Shown piece by piece: positions 16,631-25,916 of a stretch of 38,245 nt of DNA (position 1 is its first letter; the number at the start of each line of letters is the position of its first letter). The DNA comes from Lachnospiraceae bacterium (lineage in GTDB: Bacteria > Bacillota > Clostridia > Lachnospirales > Lachnospiraceae), in the NCBI GenBank assembly GCA_015057835.1, contig SVDL01000010.1:1-38245 (forward strand). Reading direction: 5' to 3'. A program made the translations under genes and the position numbers. The notes under the pieces are model-generated. The model had not been told where the DNA came from. It saw nothing but the letters and a program-made list of their open reading frames with translations, and ran no database searches.

Positions 16631-18025
16631 ATGGAAAAGACAATGGAGCAGATCATCGCCCTCGCCAAATCCCGCGGATTTATCTATCCGGGTTCGGAGA
16701 TCTACGGAGGACTTGCAAATACCTGGGATTACGGCAATCTCGGCGTAGAACTTAAAAATAACGTCAAGAAGGCATGGTGGAAGAAATTCATCCAGGAGAG
16801 CCCGTATAATGTCGGCGTGGACTGCGCGATCCTCATGAACCCGCAGACCTGGGTCGCTTCCGGACATCTCGGCTCCTTCTCGGATCCGCTTATGGACTGC
16901 CGCAGCTGCCACGAGCGTTTCCGCGCCGACAAGCTGATCGAGGATTTCTGCTCGGAAAACGGCATCACGCTGGACAGCTCCGTCGACGGCTGGAGCAACG
17001 AACAGATGAAACAGTTCGTGGATGACCACAAGATCCCGTGCCCGTCCTGCGGCGCGCATGATTTCACGGATATCCGCCAATTCAACCTCATGTTCAAGAC
17101 CTTCCAGGGCGTCACGGAAGATGCGAAAAATACCGTCTACCTCCGCCCGGAGACCGCGCAGGGCATTTTTGTCAATTTCAAAAATGTACAGCGCACATCG
17201 AGAAAGAAAGTCCCGTTCGGCATCGGACAGATCGGAAAATCCTTCCGCAATGAGATCACGCCGGGCAACTTTACTTTCCGTACAAGAGAATTCGAGCAGA
17301 TGGAACTGGAATTCTTCTGCAAGCCGAACACCGATCTCGAGTGGTTCGCGTACTGGAAGGATTTCTGCCGCAAATGGCTGTTCTCCCTGGGACTTAAGGA
17401 AGAAGAGCTCCGTTTCCGCGACCATGACAAAGAAGAACTCTCCTTCTACAGCCGCGCGACGACGGACGTCGAGTTCCTGTTCCCGTTCGGATGGGGCGAA
17501 CTCTGGGGCATTGCGGACCGCACGGATTATGACCTCGGCCGCCATCAGGAAGTATCCGGCGAAGATCTTTCCTATTTCGATGACGAGATCGGCGAAAAGT
17601 ACATTCCTTATGTCATTGAGCCGTCGCTCGGCGCCGACCGCATGGTGCTCGCGTTCCTCTGCGCCGCTTATGATCAGGAAGTCCTCGACGCGGAGAAGAA
17701 TGACGTCCGCACGGTTATGCATTTCCACCCGGCCCTCGCTCCGGTCAAAGTCGGCGTGCTTCCGCTCTCCAAGAAACTTGCGGAACCGGCGGAGAAGATC
17801 TATGCAGAGCTCTCTAAGGACTGGAACTGCGAATACGACGACCGCGGCAATATCGGCAAGCGCTACCGCAGACAGGACGAGATCGGAACGCCGCTCTGCG
17901 TGACCTATGACTTTGATTCGGAAAATGATCACTGCGTCACGGTCCGCGACCGCGATACCATGGAGCAGGTCCGCATCCCGATCGACGAGCTCCGCGCCTA
18001 TGTCGCGAAGAAGATGGAATTCTGA
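16631..18025 (+). CDS. glyS: Glycyl-tRNA synthetase, homodimeric class IIa
   Basis: This enzyme charges tRNA-Gly. The 464 residues match the one-chain bacterial/archaeal/eukaryotic form rather than the alpha2beta2 (GlyQ/GlyS) form. The N-terminal segment [11 protein letters not shown] is class-II motif-1 territory; CxxC pairs at C90/C93 and C137/C140 form the zinc-like insertion; [11 protein letters not shown] is motif 2; and SLGADRM is motif 3. The C-terminal anticodon-binding domain begins near [10 protein letters not shown]. The start ATG (16631) has AGGAG at 16617-16621. Synthetase genes in Firmicutes are often T-box controlled, but the 114-base leader shows only the three repeats at 16517-16602. 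Confidence 0.97.
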   Translation: MEKTMEQIIALAKSRGFIYPGSEIYGGLANTWDYGNLGVELKNNVKKAWWKKFIQESPYNVGVDCAILMNPQTWVASGHLGSFSDPLMDCRSCHERFRADKLIEDFCSENGITLDSSVDGWSNEQMKQFVDDHKIPCPSCGAHDFTDIRQFNLMFKTFQGVTEDAKNTVYLRPETAQGIFVNFKNVQRTSRKKVPFGIGQIGKSFRNEITPGNFTFRTREFEQMELEFFCKPNTDLEWFAYWKDFCRKWLFSLGLKEEELRFRDHDKEELSFYSRATTDVEFLFPFGWGELWGIADRTDYDLGRHQEVSGEDLSYFDDEIGEKYIPYVIEPSLGADRMVLAFLCAAYDQEVLDAEKNDVRTVMHFHPALAPVKVGVLPLSKKLAEPAEKIYAELSKDWNCEYDDRGNIGKRYRRQDEIGTPLCVTYDFDSENDHCVTVRDRDTMEQVRIPIDELRAYVAKKMEF

Positions 18026-18067
18026 GCGATCGGATTTTCGGAAAGAGACTGAACGATTTATTGGATA

Positions 18068-18100
18068 TTGTCTTTATTATTAACATTTGTTATAAGACAA
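18068..18100 (+). promoter_or_regulatory. ppdK promoter flanked by inverted repeat arms
   Basis: TTGTCT (18068-18073) and TATAAG (18091-18096) are 17 bases apart. The arms TTGTCTT (18068-18074) and AAGACAA (18094-18100) form a seven-base inverted repeat covering both hexamers, which would suit an operator for a dimeric repressor. Downstream to 18187 the leader is AT-rich and shows no stable hairpin. Confidence 0.55.
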
Positions 18101-18199
18101 CAACAAAATCTTGTGATAAAACGGTGAGAACTTTCTTTACAAACAGAAGTTCACGTGGCATTCTTGAAACAGTTAACAGATCAAAATAGGAGGGAAAAA

Positions 18200-20830
18200 A
18201 TGGCAAGAAAATGGGTATACCTTTTCAGCGAGGGCAACGCTGACATGCGCAACCTTCTCGGCGGCAAAGGCGCAAACCTTGCTGAAATGACAAACATCGG
18301 TCTTCCTGTTCCGCAGGGATTCACGATCACGACAGAAGCCTGCACACAGTACTACGAAGACGGACGTGAGATCAATGATGAGATCCGCGGCCAGATTGAA
18401 GAATATATCCTCAAAATGGAGGAGATCACGGGAAAGAAATTCGGGGATAAGGAGAATCCGCTCCTTGTTTCCGTACGTTCCGGCGCCCGCGCTTCCATGC
18501 CGGGCATGATGGACACGATCCTGAACCTCGGCCTCAACGAGGAAGTTGTCGAGATCATCGCAAAGAAGTCGAACAACCCGCGCTGGGCATGGGACTGCTA
18601 CAGACGTTTCATCCAGATGTATTCGGATGTCGTCATGGAAGTCGGCAAAAAGTATTTTGAGACTCTCATCGATGAGATGAAAGAGAAAAAGGGCGTCAAG
18701 CAGGACGTGGAGCTGACGGCGGAAGATCTCAAGGAACTCGCCTATCAGTTCAAGGAAGAATATAAAGCCAAGATCGGCGAAGAGTTCCCGGATGATCCGA
18801 AGGTCCAGCTCATGGGCGCGATCAAAGCCGTTTTCCGCTCCTGGGACAACCCGAGAGCCAACGTCTACAGACGCGATAACGATATTCCGTATTCCTGGGG
18901 CACCGCTGTCAACGTGCAGTCCATGGCCTTCGGCAATATGGGCGATGACTGCGGAACCGGCGTCGCTTTCACGCGTGACCCGGCTACCGGCGCCAAAGGA
19001 CTTTTCGGCGAATTCCTGACCAACGCGCAGGGCGAAGACGTCGTCGCCGGCGTCCGTACACCGATGCACATCACCGAAATGGAAGAGAAGTTCCCGGAAG
19101 CTTTCGCGCAGTTCAAAAATGTCTGCCAGCTCCTCGAACAGCACTACCGCGACATGCAGGATATGGAGTTTACGGTTGAAAAGGGCAAACTCTACATGCT
19201 GCAGACAAGAAACGGCAAGCGCACGGCTCAGGCGGCTCTGAAGATCGCCTGCGACCTCGTCGATGAGGGCATGCGTACCGAAAAAGAAGCGGTTGCGATG
19301 ATCGACCCGAGAAACCTCGACACGCTTCTGCACCCGCAGTTCGACCAGAAGGCCATCAAGAGCGCTACGCCTCTCGGAAAAGGCCTCGGCGCGTCTCCTG
19401 GCGCTGCCTGCGGTAAAGTCGTCTTCACGGCGGAAGATGCGGTGGAATGGTTCGAGCGCGGCGAGAAGGTCATCCTTGTCCGCCTTGAGACATCCCCGGA
19501 AGATATTACCGGCATGAAGTCCGCGGAAGGTATCCTTACGGTCCGCGGCGGCATGACCTCCCACGCGGCAGTTGTTGCCCGCGGCATGGGCGAGTGCTGC
19601 GTTTCCGGATGCGGCGACATCGTCATGGATGAGGCCAACAAGCGCTTCACCCTCGGCGGCAAAGAGATCCACGAGGGCGATTACATCTCCATCGACGGAA
19701 CGACCGGCAATGTATACGAAGGCGTCATCCCGACAGTCGATGCTTCGATCGCGGGTGAATTTGAGAGGATCATGACCTGGGCCGACAAGTACAGAACCCT
19801 GAAGATCCGCACCAACGCCGATACACCGGAAGACGCGAAACGCGCGAAAGAGCTCGGCGCGGAAGGCATCGGCCTTTGCCGCACAGAGCATATGTTCTTT
19901 GATCCTGAGAGAATCGAGGCGTTCCGTGAGATGATCGTCTCCGAGACGACGGAAGAAAGAGAAGCAGCCCTTGAGAAGATCCTGCCGTATCAGCAGGGAG
20001 ACTTCGAGCAGCTGTTCGAGGCTCTGAAAGGCAGCCCGGTCACCATCCGCTTCCTGGATCCGCCTTTGCATGAATTCGTTCCGACGGATGAGATGGATAT
20101 CGCGAAGCTCGCTCTTATTAAGAATAAACCGGTGGAAGAAGTCAAGGCGATGATCAATTCGCTTCATGAATTCAACCCGATGATGGGCCACAGAGGACTC
20201 CGTCTTGCGGTTACTTTCCCGGAGATCACGAAGATGCAGACCAAAGCCGTGATCCGCGCTGCGCTGAATGTTCAGAAACGCCACCCGGCATGGAAGATCG
20301 TTCCGGAGATCATGATCCCGCTTACCTCCAGTAAGAGAGAGCTGCACTTCGTCCGTGAGATCGTCAAGGAAGTTGCGGATGCGGAGATCGCCGCTTCCGG
20401 AAAGAAACTGGATTATCTCGTCGGCACCATGATCGAAGTGCCGCGCGCATGCATCCGTGCGGAGCGCATCGCGCTCGAAGCTGACTTCTTCTGCTTTGGC
20501 ACCAACGACCTGACCCAGATGACCTACGGCTTCTCCCGCGACGACGCCAACAAGTTCCTCGGCACTTACTACGATGAGAAGATCTTCGAAAATGACCCGT
20601 TCGCGAAACTCGACCAGGACGGCGTAGGAAGACTTATGAAGATGGCAATCGACCTCGCGAAGCCGGTCAATCCGAACCTGCATTTCGGTATCTGCGGCGA
20701 GCACGGCGGCGATCCGTCCTCCGTGGAATTCTGCCACAAGATCGGTCTTGACTATGTCTCCTGCAGCCCGTTCCGCGTACCGATCGCACGTCTTGCCGCA
20801 GCGCAGGCAGCGATCGCAAATGAGGCGTAA
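18200..20830 (+). CDS. ppdK: Pyruvate, phosphate dikinase
   Basis: The cytoplasmic enzyme interconverts pyruvate + ATP + Pi with PEP + AMP + PPi; in anaerobes it often runs toward pyruvate and ATP, using PPi. The 876 residues match the Clostridium symbiosum enzyme closely: the swivelling phosphohistidine is H455 in GGMTSHAAV, the regulatory threonine T453 is present, and the PEP-site cysteine is C832 (C831 in C. symbiosum). The N-terminal part is the ATP-grasp nucleotide domain and the C-terminal part the PEP/pyruvate barrel. I chose the ATG at 18200 because AGGAGGG (18188-18194) lies six bases upstream; an upstream in-frame GTG at 18155 lacks a site. Codon use is as biased as in nifJ, indicating high expression. 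No PDRP regulatory kinase gene is in the window. Confidence 0.98.
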   Translation: MARKWVYLFSEGNADMRNLLGGKGANLAEMTNIGLPVPQGFTITTEACTQYYEDGREINDEIRGQIEEYILKMEEITGKKFGDKENPLLVSVRSGARASMPGMMDTILNLGLNEEVVEIIAKKSNNPRWAWDCYRRFIQMYSDVVMEVGKKYFETLIDEMKEKKGVKQDVELTAEDLKELAYQFKEEYKAKIGEEFPDDPKVQLMGAIKAVFRSWDNPRANVYRRDNDIPYSWGTAVNVQSMAFGNMGDDCGTGVAFTRDPATGAKGLFGEFLTNAQGEDVVAGVRTPMHITEMEEKFPEAFAQFKNVCQLLEQHYRDMQDMEFTVEKGKLYMLQTRNGKRTAQAALKIACDLVDEGMRTEKEAVAMIDPRNLDTLLHPQFDQKAIKSATPLGKGLGASPGAACGKVVFTAEDAVEWFERGEKVILVRLETSPEDITGMKSAEGILTVRGGMTSHAAVVARGMGECCVSGCGDIVMDEANKRFTLGGKEIHEGDYISIDGTTGNVYEGVIPTVDASIAGEFERIMTWADKYRTLKIRTNADTPEDAKRAKELGAEGIGLCRTEHMFFDPERIEAFREMIVSETTEEREAALEKILPYQQGDFEQLFEALKGSPVTIRFLDPPLHEFVPTDEMDIAKLALIKNKPVEEVKAMINSLHEFNPMMGHRGLRLAVTFPEITKMQTKAVIRAALNVQKRHPAWKIVPEIMIPLTSSKRELHFVREIVKEVADAEIAASGKKLDYLVGTMIEVPRACIRAERIALEADFFCFGTNDLTQMTYGFSRDDANKFLGTYYDEKIFENDPFAKLDQDGVGRLMKMAIDLAKPVNPNLHFGICGEHGGDPSSVEFCHKIGLDYVSCSPFRVPIARLAAAQAAIANEA

Positions 20831-20902
20831 TGCGTCAGTCAGTGAGCGAAATAATGATCTGATCAGGCAGGATATAACGTATCCGAAAATGAAAAAGATC
20901 CG

Positions 20903-20935
20903 GCCGGACTCCTTCAGGGGGTCCGGCTCTTTTCT
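20903..20935 (+). terminator. Terminator of ppdK
   Basis: GCCGGACTCC (20903-20912) pairs with GGGGTCCGGC (20918-20927) with one mismatch-like position around a short loop. It is preceded by GAAAAA and followed by TCTTTT. The rest of the 246-base gap between ppdK and the tRNA holds only the tRNA promoter. Confidence 0.85.
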
Positions 20936-20987
20936 GAAAAGGGCAGTGAAAGACGGAAAAACGTATAAAATATCTTTCATTGATTCG

Positions 20988-21016
20988 TTGATTATTACCA
21001 AAGAATATGCTATACT
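20988..21016 (+). promoter_or_regulatory. Promoter of tRNA-Arg
   Basis: TTGATT (20988-20993) and TATACT (21011-21016) are 17 bases apart, 61 bases before the tRNA. A second TATAAT at 21059-21064 lies just upstream of the tRNA but has no good -35 partner. Confidence 0.65.
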
Positions 21017-21076
21017 TAGTGCCGATTCGGAAACGGATCTTTTAATATCACGGGGCGTTATAATGTACTGTGAGAT

Positions 21077-21148
21077 GCGACTGTAGCTCAGTGGATAGAG
21101 CACTGGACTCCGGTTCCAGGTGCGGGGGTTCGATTCCCTTCAGTCGTG
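21077..21148 (+). tRNA. tRNA-Arg, anticodon CCG
   Basis: The 72-base cloverleaf is complete. Acceptor arms are 21077-21083 and 21141-21147 with a G-U first pair and discriminator G at 21148. The D stem is GCTC/GAGC (21086-21089 and 21098-21101). The anticodon stem CTGGA/TCCAG encloses loop CTCCGGT with CCG at 21110-21112. The T arm has loop TTCGATT and two G-U pairs. CCA is not encoded (GTTTT follows). It reads CGG codons. Confidence 0.96.
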
Positions 21149-21260
21149 TTTTCCGTCTCAGCCGAAGGGGGCAGCGGCGGAATCGGGGAAATACTGATCG
21201 TGCGGGACGAATGGGGAGTGTTTCGCATATCAACCTTTTGGGGAAATAAGGGGAGGAAAA

Positions 21261-22163
21261 ATGAATAATTTCAGGGAATGGCTGTCGGACAATCTTCGTT
21301 ATATCCTTCTGCTCCTGGCAATTCTCGCGGTCGCGCTTCTTGCGTTCTTCGGGATCCGCTTTTTAAGAAGCAGAAGCAGCATGGCTTCCGATGCGGAGCA
21401 GGAGACCACCGCATCCATCGCGGAACCGTCTGAAATGCCGGAAACGACACCGTCAGCAGCGCCGGCAACCGCAGAGGAGAGAATGCTCGACGCGGATCCG
21501 TCTCAGGAAGTCGTCGCACTGATCAATCAGTATTATGACGCACTGTCGAAACAGGATGTCGCAGCACTGAGAAATACGCTCGATTTTCTTTCAGATGATG
21601 ACGCCGCGAAGCTCACGACCAGCGTGCCGATCACATACTCGGATATAAAGACCTATGTGAAGCCGGGACCGGATGCGTCTTCCAGCATCGCCTATGTGTA
21701 TTATCACTATCTGGAAGAGGGAACCACTCAGGTCCTGCCGGGACTCAGCTCCATGTTCCTCACGAAGAATGCTTCGGGCTCTTTCGTGATCAAGACGGAA
21801 CAGCTTACCGCACAGGAAGAAGCCTATCTCAACGAGGCGGGAACGGATCCGGATATCCAGGCACTGATCGCACAGGTCCAGACGGAATTTGACACAGCGC
21901 GCACAGCGTCGGAAAGCGCGCAGCAGGCAGGCGGCGAAGAGGCTTCCGAAGGTACGGAGGAGACCGCTGAGAATACGGCGGGCGGTACTTCCAGGATCCT
22001 GCAGGACTGCAATGTACGGGCCGGAGCCGGTTACAACTACAACTCCATCGGCGTGATACCGGCGGGAACTGAGGTTACGATCATCGGGGAACGCGGGAAA
22101 GGCTGGACCCACATACAGGGCGGCGGATTTGACGGATATGTCGGATCAACATTTTTAGAATAA
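21261..22163 (+). CDS. Membrane-anchored protein with C-terminal bacterial SH3 domain
   Basis: The protein has 300 residues. A single hydrophobic helix (about 12-35) anchors it, followed by a low-complexity Ala/Glu/Thr linker (40-75), a helical/beta domain (about 76-210, possibly NTF2-like), a second Glu/Ala/Gly-rich linker (215-245) and a C-terminal SH3b domain (about 248-300) with the NVRAGAGYNYNSIG opening, as in cell-wall-binding SH3 proteins. The C-terminal part should be outside, next to peptidoglycan. No hydrolase motif is present, so it is more likely a wall-binding or scaffolding protein than an autolysin. The start has GGGGAGG at 21250-21256. It could be co-transcribed with the tRNA; I see no separate promoter in 21149-21260. 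A terminator follows at 22177. Confidence 0.85.
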   Translation: MNNFREWLSDNLRYILLLLAILAVALLAFFGIRFLRSRSSMASDAEQETTASIAEPSEMPETTPSAAPATAEERMLDADPSQEVVALINQYYDALSKQDVAALRNTLDFLSDDDAAKLTTSVPITYSDIKTYVKPGPDASSSIAYVYYHYLEEGTTQVLPGLSSMFLTKNASGSFVIKTEQLTAQEEAYLNEAGTDPDIQALIAQVQTEFDTARTASESAQQAGGEEASEGTEETAENTAGGTSRILQDCNVRAGAGYNYNSIGVIPAGTEVTIIGERGKGWTHIQGGGFDGYVGSTFLE

Positions 22164-22176
22164 ACGGATAATGAGT

Positions 22177-22210
22177 GGGCGGATCGTAAGAATCCGCCCT
22201 TTTCTTTTAT
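22177..22210 (+). terminator. Terminator after the SH3 gene
   Basis: GGGCGGAT (22177-22184) pairs perfectly with ATCCGCCC (22192-22199) around a seven-base loop, followed by TTTTTCTTTT. It ends only 14 bases before the next start codon, so the downstream genes rely on readthrough or on a promoter I could not identify. Confidence 0.88.
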
Positions 22211-22224
22211 CAGGGTGATGGTCT

Positions 22225-22938
22225 TTGAGAATCAATAAGTATATCAGCGAGGCCGGCATCTGCTCAAGAAGAGAGGCGGACCGGCGGATCGCCGAAGGAA
22301 GAGTGACCGTTGTCAGAGACGGACACAGGATCTGCGCGGAACCGGGGACGGATATAGCCGACGGCGATTCCGTCTATGTGGACGGCGTCCTCGCGGAAAG
22401 AAAAAAAGAAAACGTATATATCATCTATAATAAACCCAAGGGAATTGCCTGCACCGGACTGCCTTCCGATCCCGACAATATTCTGAAAGCAGTCGGATAT
22501 GACGGATTCATCACCTATGTAGGAAGACTGGACAAAGATTCTACTGGACTTATGCTCCTCACCGACGACGGAGAACTGAACAACACCCTCGCGAAGGCGG
22601 ACAACCGGCACGAGAAGGAGTATATCTGTGAGGTCGGCAGAGACATAACGGATGATTTTATTAGGAAAATGAGTGAGGGAGTGCCGATCCTGGATACGGT
22701 GACCCGCCCCTGCAAGGTCCGAAAAACCGGAAAAAGGAAATTTTCCATCATTCTCACACAGGGACTGAACCGGCAGATCAGGCGCATGTGCGGAGCACTG
22801 GGATATTCGGTGGTCTCGCTGAAGAGGGTGCGGATCCAGAATCTTGTGCTGGGCGATCTTGAAGAGGGAACATGGCGGCATCTCACCGAAAAAGAATGCA
22901 GGGAGCTGAAACAGTCCTGCGGAATGACAGTGGAGTAG
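22225..22938 (+). CDS. rluF: RluF/RsuA-type rRNA pseudouridine synthase
   Basis: The 237-residue protein has an N-terminal S4 RNA-binding domain (about 1-58: RINKYISEAGICSRREADR) and a RsuA/RluB/E/F-family catalytic domain with G-R-L-D103, D103 being the catalytic aspartate, and NRQIRRMCGALGY later in the fold. Those features fit the 23S rRNA synthase RluF best, but RluB and RsuA cannot be fully excluded. The start is TTG 22225, with AGGG at 22212-22215 nine bases upstream; the frame is closed just before it by a TGA at 22216. ligA follows after three bases, so the two genes are translated from one message. Confidence 0.9.
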   Translation: MRINKYISEAGICSRREADRRIAEGRVTVVRDGHRICAEPGTDIADGDSVYVDGVLAERKKENVYIIYNKPKGIACTGLPSDPDNILKAVGYDGFITYVGRLDKDSTGLMLLTDDGELNNTLAKADNRHEKEYICEVGRDITDDFIRKMSEGVPILDTVTRPCKVRKTGKRKFSIILTQGLNRQIRRMCGALGYSVVSLKRVRIQNLVLGDLEEGTWRHLTEKECRELKQSCGMTVE

Positions 22939-22941
22939 AAA

Positions 22942-24927
22942 ATGGCAAATGTCGAAAACGGACGCATGAGGGAACTGATCGGACTGCTGAATGAAGCGGC
23001 GCGGGCTTACTATGCGGAAGACCGTGAGATCATGAGCAATTTTGAATATGACCGGCTGTACGACGAGCTCGTTTCGCTGGAAGAGGCGACGGGAATCGTC
23101 ATGGCGGATTCCCCCACTGTAAAAGTCGGATATGAATCCGTCGATTCCCTTCCGAAAGAAGAACACGCGGAGCCCATGCTCTCCCTGGACAAGACCAAAG
23201 ACCGCTCCGTACTGGCAGCCTTTGCCGGCGACCGGAAAACGATCCTGTCCTGGAAAATGGACGGCCTCACCATCGTCCTGACCTACCGGGACGGAAAGTT
23301 GGAGAAGGGCGTGACCCGCGGAAACGGGACGGTCGGCGAAGTGATCACTCCCAATGTCAGAGTGTTTAAAAATGTCCCGCTGACGATCCCCTTTACAGGA
23401 GAACTGGTGCTCCGGGGCGAGGCGGTCATCCGCTATTCGGATTTTGAAAAGATCAACAGCTCTCTTCCCGAGGGAGAGCGTCCCTATAAGAATCCCCGCA
23501 ATCTCTGTTCCGGCTCGGTAAGGCAGCTGGACAGCAGCATCACGGCGAAACGAAATGTATATTTCTACGCATTCTCGCTTGTCCGTGCCGAGGGAAAGGA
23601 TTTTGAAAATTCTCACGCGGAAGAATTCCGCTTCCTCGCGTCGCTGGGATTTGACGTCGTGGAATATGAGATCGTCGACGGGGCCGGTATTTCTCAGGCA
23701 GTAGACCGTTTTGAAAATAAGATCGCAGCGAATGATTTCCCGTCGGACGGGCTGGTCGCGCTTTACGACGATATCGCCTACGGGGCTTCCCTCGGACGGA
23801 CGGCGAAATTTCCGAGAAATGCCTTTGCCTTCAAATGGCAGGATGAGATCATGGAGACAACGCTCCGGGAGGTGGAATGGAGCGCGTCGAGGACCGGAAG
23901 GATCAATCCGGTGGCCATTTTCGATCCCGTGGAACTGGAAGGCACGACGGTCAGCCGCGCGAGTGTTCACAATGTCAGCATCGTGAAAGAGCTGCAGCTC
24001 GGGATCGGCGACCGCGTGACGGTCTATAAGGCAAATATGATCATTCCCCAGATCGCCGATAATCTGACAAGATCCGGAACACTTCCCGTTCCCGAAAAAT
24101 GTCCTGTCTGCGGGGGAAGGACAGAGATCCGGAAAGAGATCTCCGACGCGGCCGCCGGAGAGGGCGTGGAGACGCTTTACTGCACAGAGCCGGACTGCCC
24201 CGCCAAGAAGATCCTCTCTTTCGCGCACTTTGTCAGCCGGGACGCTCTGGGGATCGACGGCATTTCCGAGGCCACGCTGGAGAAGCTGATCGCGGAGGGA
24301 CTCATTCACGAAAATGCCGATATTTTTGAGCTTTCGAAACATCGTGCTATAATAGAGAAGATGGAAGGCTTCGGGACGCGATCATTTGAGAAAATGATCG
24401 CGAGCATAGAGTCTTCCCGGAAGACCACGGCGGCCAAAGTCCTTTACGGGATCGGGATCCCCGGCGTCGGCGTTCAGACCGCAAAACTGATCGCAGCCGC
24501 TTTTTCCGATGACGTGGAAGCCGTTGCGGACGCGGGGGAGGAGCAGCTGCTCGCTGTCGATACGGTGGGACCGGTCATCGCGGAAGGGATCATCAAATGG
24601 TTCTCGAAAGAAGAGAACAGGAAAATGCTGAGCCGTCTCCTGACGTTCCTCGAGATCGAAAAACAGGAAGAGAAGAGAGAAAGCAGCGCTGTTGCCGGAA
24701 AAACATTTGTGATCACCGGATCGCTCCTTCATTTTTCGAACCGGAGCGAACTTGTTGAGACAATAGAAAGGGCCGGCGGAAAAGTTTCCTCTTCCGTCTC
24801 CGCAAAAACAGATTATCTTATCAATAATAATACGGCGAGCACTTCCGGGAAGAATAAAAAGGCCAGAGAGCTGGGAATTCCCGTTATTTCCGAAGAGGAT
24901 TTTCTCGCACTTGCAGAAAGGAACTGA
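22942..24927 (+). CDS. ligA: NAD+-dependent DNA ligase LigA
   Basis: LigA seals nicks in replication and repair using NAD+. The 661 residues are in the normal range. The N-terminal Ia domain (1-65) is followed by the adenylation domain with the KxDG motif at K105-M-D-G108, K105 being the adenylated lysine. After the OB fold comes a four-cysteine zinc finger (C387, C390, C414, C419), tandem helix-hairpin-helix motifs (about 440-560) and a C-terminal BRCT domain (about 588-661). It is wedged between a pseudouridine synthase and metA with three-base gaps on both sides. In many Firmicutes ligA follows pcrA instead, so the neighbours here differ from that arrangement. Confidence 0.97.
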   Translation: MANVENGRMRELIGLLNEAARAYYAEDREIMSNFEYDRLYDELVSLEEATGIVMADSPTVKVGYESVDSLPKEEHAEPMLSLDKTKDRSVLAAFAGDRKTILSWKMDGLTIVLTYRDGKLEKGVTRGNGTVGEVITPNVRVFKNVPLTIPFTGELVLRGEAVIRYSDFEKINSSLPEGERPYKNPRNLCSGSVRQLDSSITAKRNVYFYAFSLVRAEGKDFENSHAEEFRFLASLGFDVVEYEIVDGAGISQAVDRFENKIAANDFPSDGLVALYDDIAYGASLGRTAKFPRNAFAFKWQDEIMETTLREVEWSASRTGRINPVAIFDPVELEGTTVSRASVHNVSIVKELQLGIGDRVTVYKANMIIPQIADNLTRSGTLPVPEKCPVCGGRTEIRKEISDAAAGEGVETLYCTEPDCPAKKILSFAHFVSRDALGIDGISEATLEKLIAEGLIHENADIFELSKHRAIIEKMEGFGTRSFEKMIASIESSRKTTAAKVLYGIGIPGVGVQTAKLIAAAFSDDVEAVADAGEEQLLAVDTVGPVIAEGIIKWFSKEENRKMLSRLLTFLEIEKQEEKRESSAVAGKTFVITGSLLHFSNRSELVETIERAGGKVSSSVSAKTDYLINNNTASTSGKNKKARELGIPVISEEDFLALAERN

Positions 24928-24930
24928 ACA

Positions 24931-25884
24931 ATGCCGATTCGAGTCAAGAATGATCTTCCGGTAAAAGACCGGCTGGAGCATGAAAATATATTCGTAATGG
25001 ACGAAAAGAGGGCGGAGCATCAGGATATCCGCGCGATCGAGATCGCCATCCTGAATCTGATGCCCCTCAAGGAGGATACCGAACTGCAGATCCTGAGAGA
25101 ACTCTCCAATACCCCTCTGCAGATCAATGTCACATTTATGAGGGTGGGGAGCCACGAATCGAAGAACGCCTCCCGGAGCCACCTCGATTCGTTCTATCAT
25201 TCCTTCAATGAGCTGAAAGGAAGAAACTTTGACGGACTGATCATTACCGGAGCGCCCGTTGAGGAACTGGAATTCGAAGAAGTGGATTACTGGGAGGAGA
25301 TGAAACAGATCTTCGACTGGTGCGACGATCACGTCACTTCGACGATCTTTCTGTGCTGGGCGGCGCAGGCGGCGATGTATCATTTCTACGGGCTTCCGAA
25401 GGTCCACCTCGACGGGAAACTCGTCGGTGTTTTCCAGCATCAGGTCTTCAACCGGAAAGTGCCGCTCGTAAGGGGATTTGACGACGTATTCCTCGCGCCG
25501 CATTCCCGCTACACGGAGACTCCCGCCAAAATGATCGAGGAATGCCCGGAACTCACCGTGCTGGCGTATTCGGAGCGCGCGGGCGTATTCCTTTCCATGG
25601 CGGAAAACGGAAGAAAGATCTTCGTCGCGGGACATCCGGAATACGGAAGAACGACGCTTCGGAAAGAATATATCCGGGATGAGGGCAAGGGGCTGAACCC
25701 CGAGATCCCGTATCACTATTTCCCGGATGACGATCCCTCCAGGGAGCCGGTCCTCACATGGCGTTCCCACGCCAACAACCTGTACACGAACTGGCTGAAC
25801 TACTATGTCTATCAGACGACGCCTTTCGCGCTCGACGGGACGCCGGGCGGCGGAAAGATCAAAGATAATTTCACGAAATACTGA
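24931..25884 (+). CDS. metA: Homoserine O-acyltransferase MetA, predicted acetyl-CoA specific
   Basis: The enzyme activates homoserine for methionine synthesis. The 317 residues carry the MetA catalytic set at standard positions: C142 (FLCWAAQ), H235 and E237 (GHPEYG). The acyl-CoA-selecting position 111 is glutamate (TGAPV-E111). In Bacillus cereus-type MetA, Glu111 confers acetyl-CoA use, while Gly111 in E. coli gives succinyl-CoA use. So the product is probably homoserine O-acetyltransferase despite the usual succinyltransferase name. It begins three bases after ligA, with AAAGGA upstream inside ligA. No SAM riboswitch or T-box lies before it, so regulation must act on the whole rluF-ligA-metA message or after translation. 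No other methionine gene is nearby. Confidence 0.96.
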   Translation: MPIRVKNDLPVKDRLEHENIFVMDEKRAEHQDIRAIEIAILNLMPLKEDTELQILRELSNTPLQINVTFMRVGSHESKNASRSHLDSFYHSFNELKGRNFDGLIITGAPVEELEFEEVDYWEEMKQIFDWCDDHVTSTIFLCWAAQAAMYHFYGLPKVHLDGKLVGVFQHQVFNRKVPLVRGFDDVFLAPHSRYTETPAKMIEECPELTVLAYSERAGVFLSMAENGRKIFVAGHPEYGRTTLRKEYIRDEGKGLNPEIPYHYFPDDDPSREPVLTWRSHANNLYTNWLNYYVYQTTPFALDGTPGGGKIKDNFTKY

Positions 25885-25916
25885 TATGTTCACAGGCAAT
25901 AAAGGAGAACACGGAT

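Noticed and set aside
18105-18130. A Rex (NADH-sensing) operator upstream of ppdK
   Set aside because: TTGTGA is present at 18111, but the matching TCACAA half-site is absent at the required distance.
18173-21103. A very long open frame on the - strand opposite ppdK, and similar ones opposite nifJ and the M16C gene
   Set aside because: They are mirrors of strong codon bias in highly expressed + strand genes; the predicted proteins show no family motifs, and no ribosome site or promoter fits.
24330-24365. A promoter inside ligA (TATAAT near 24348)
   Set aside because: No convincing -35 at 16-18 bases and it lies in conserved coding sequence with no start codon suitably placed.
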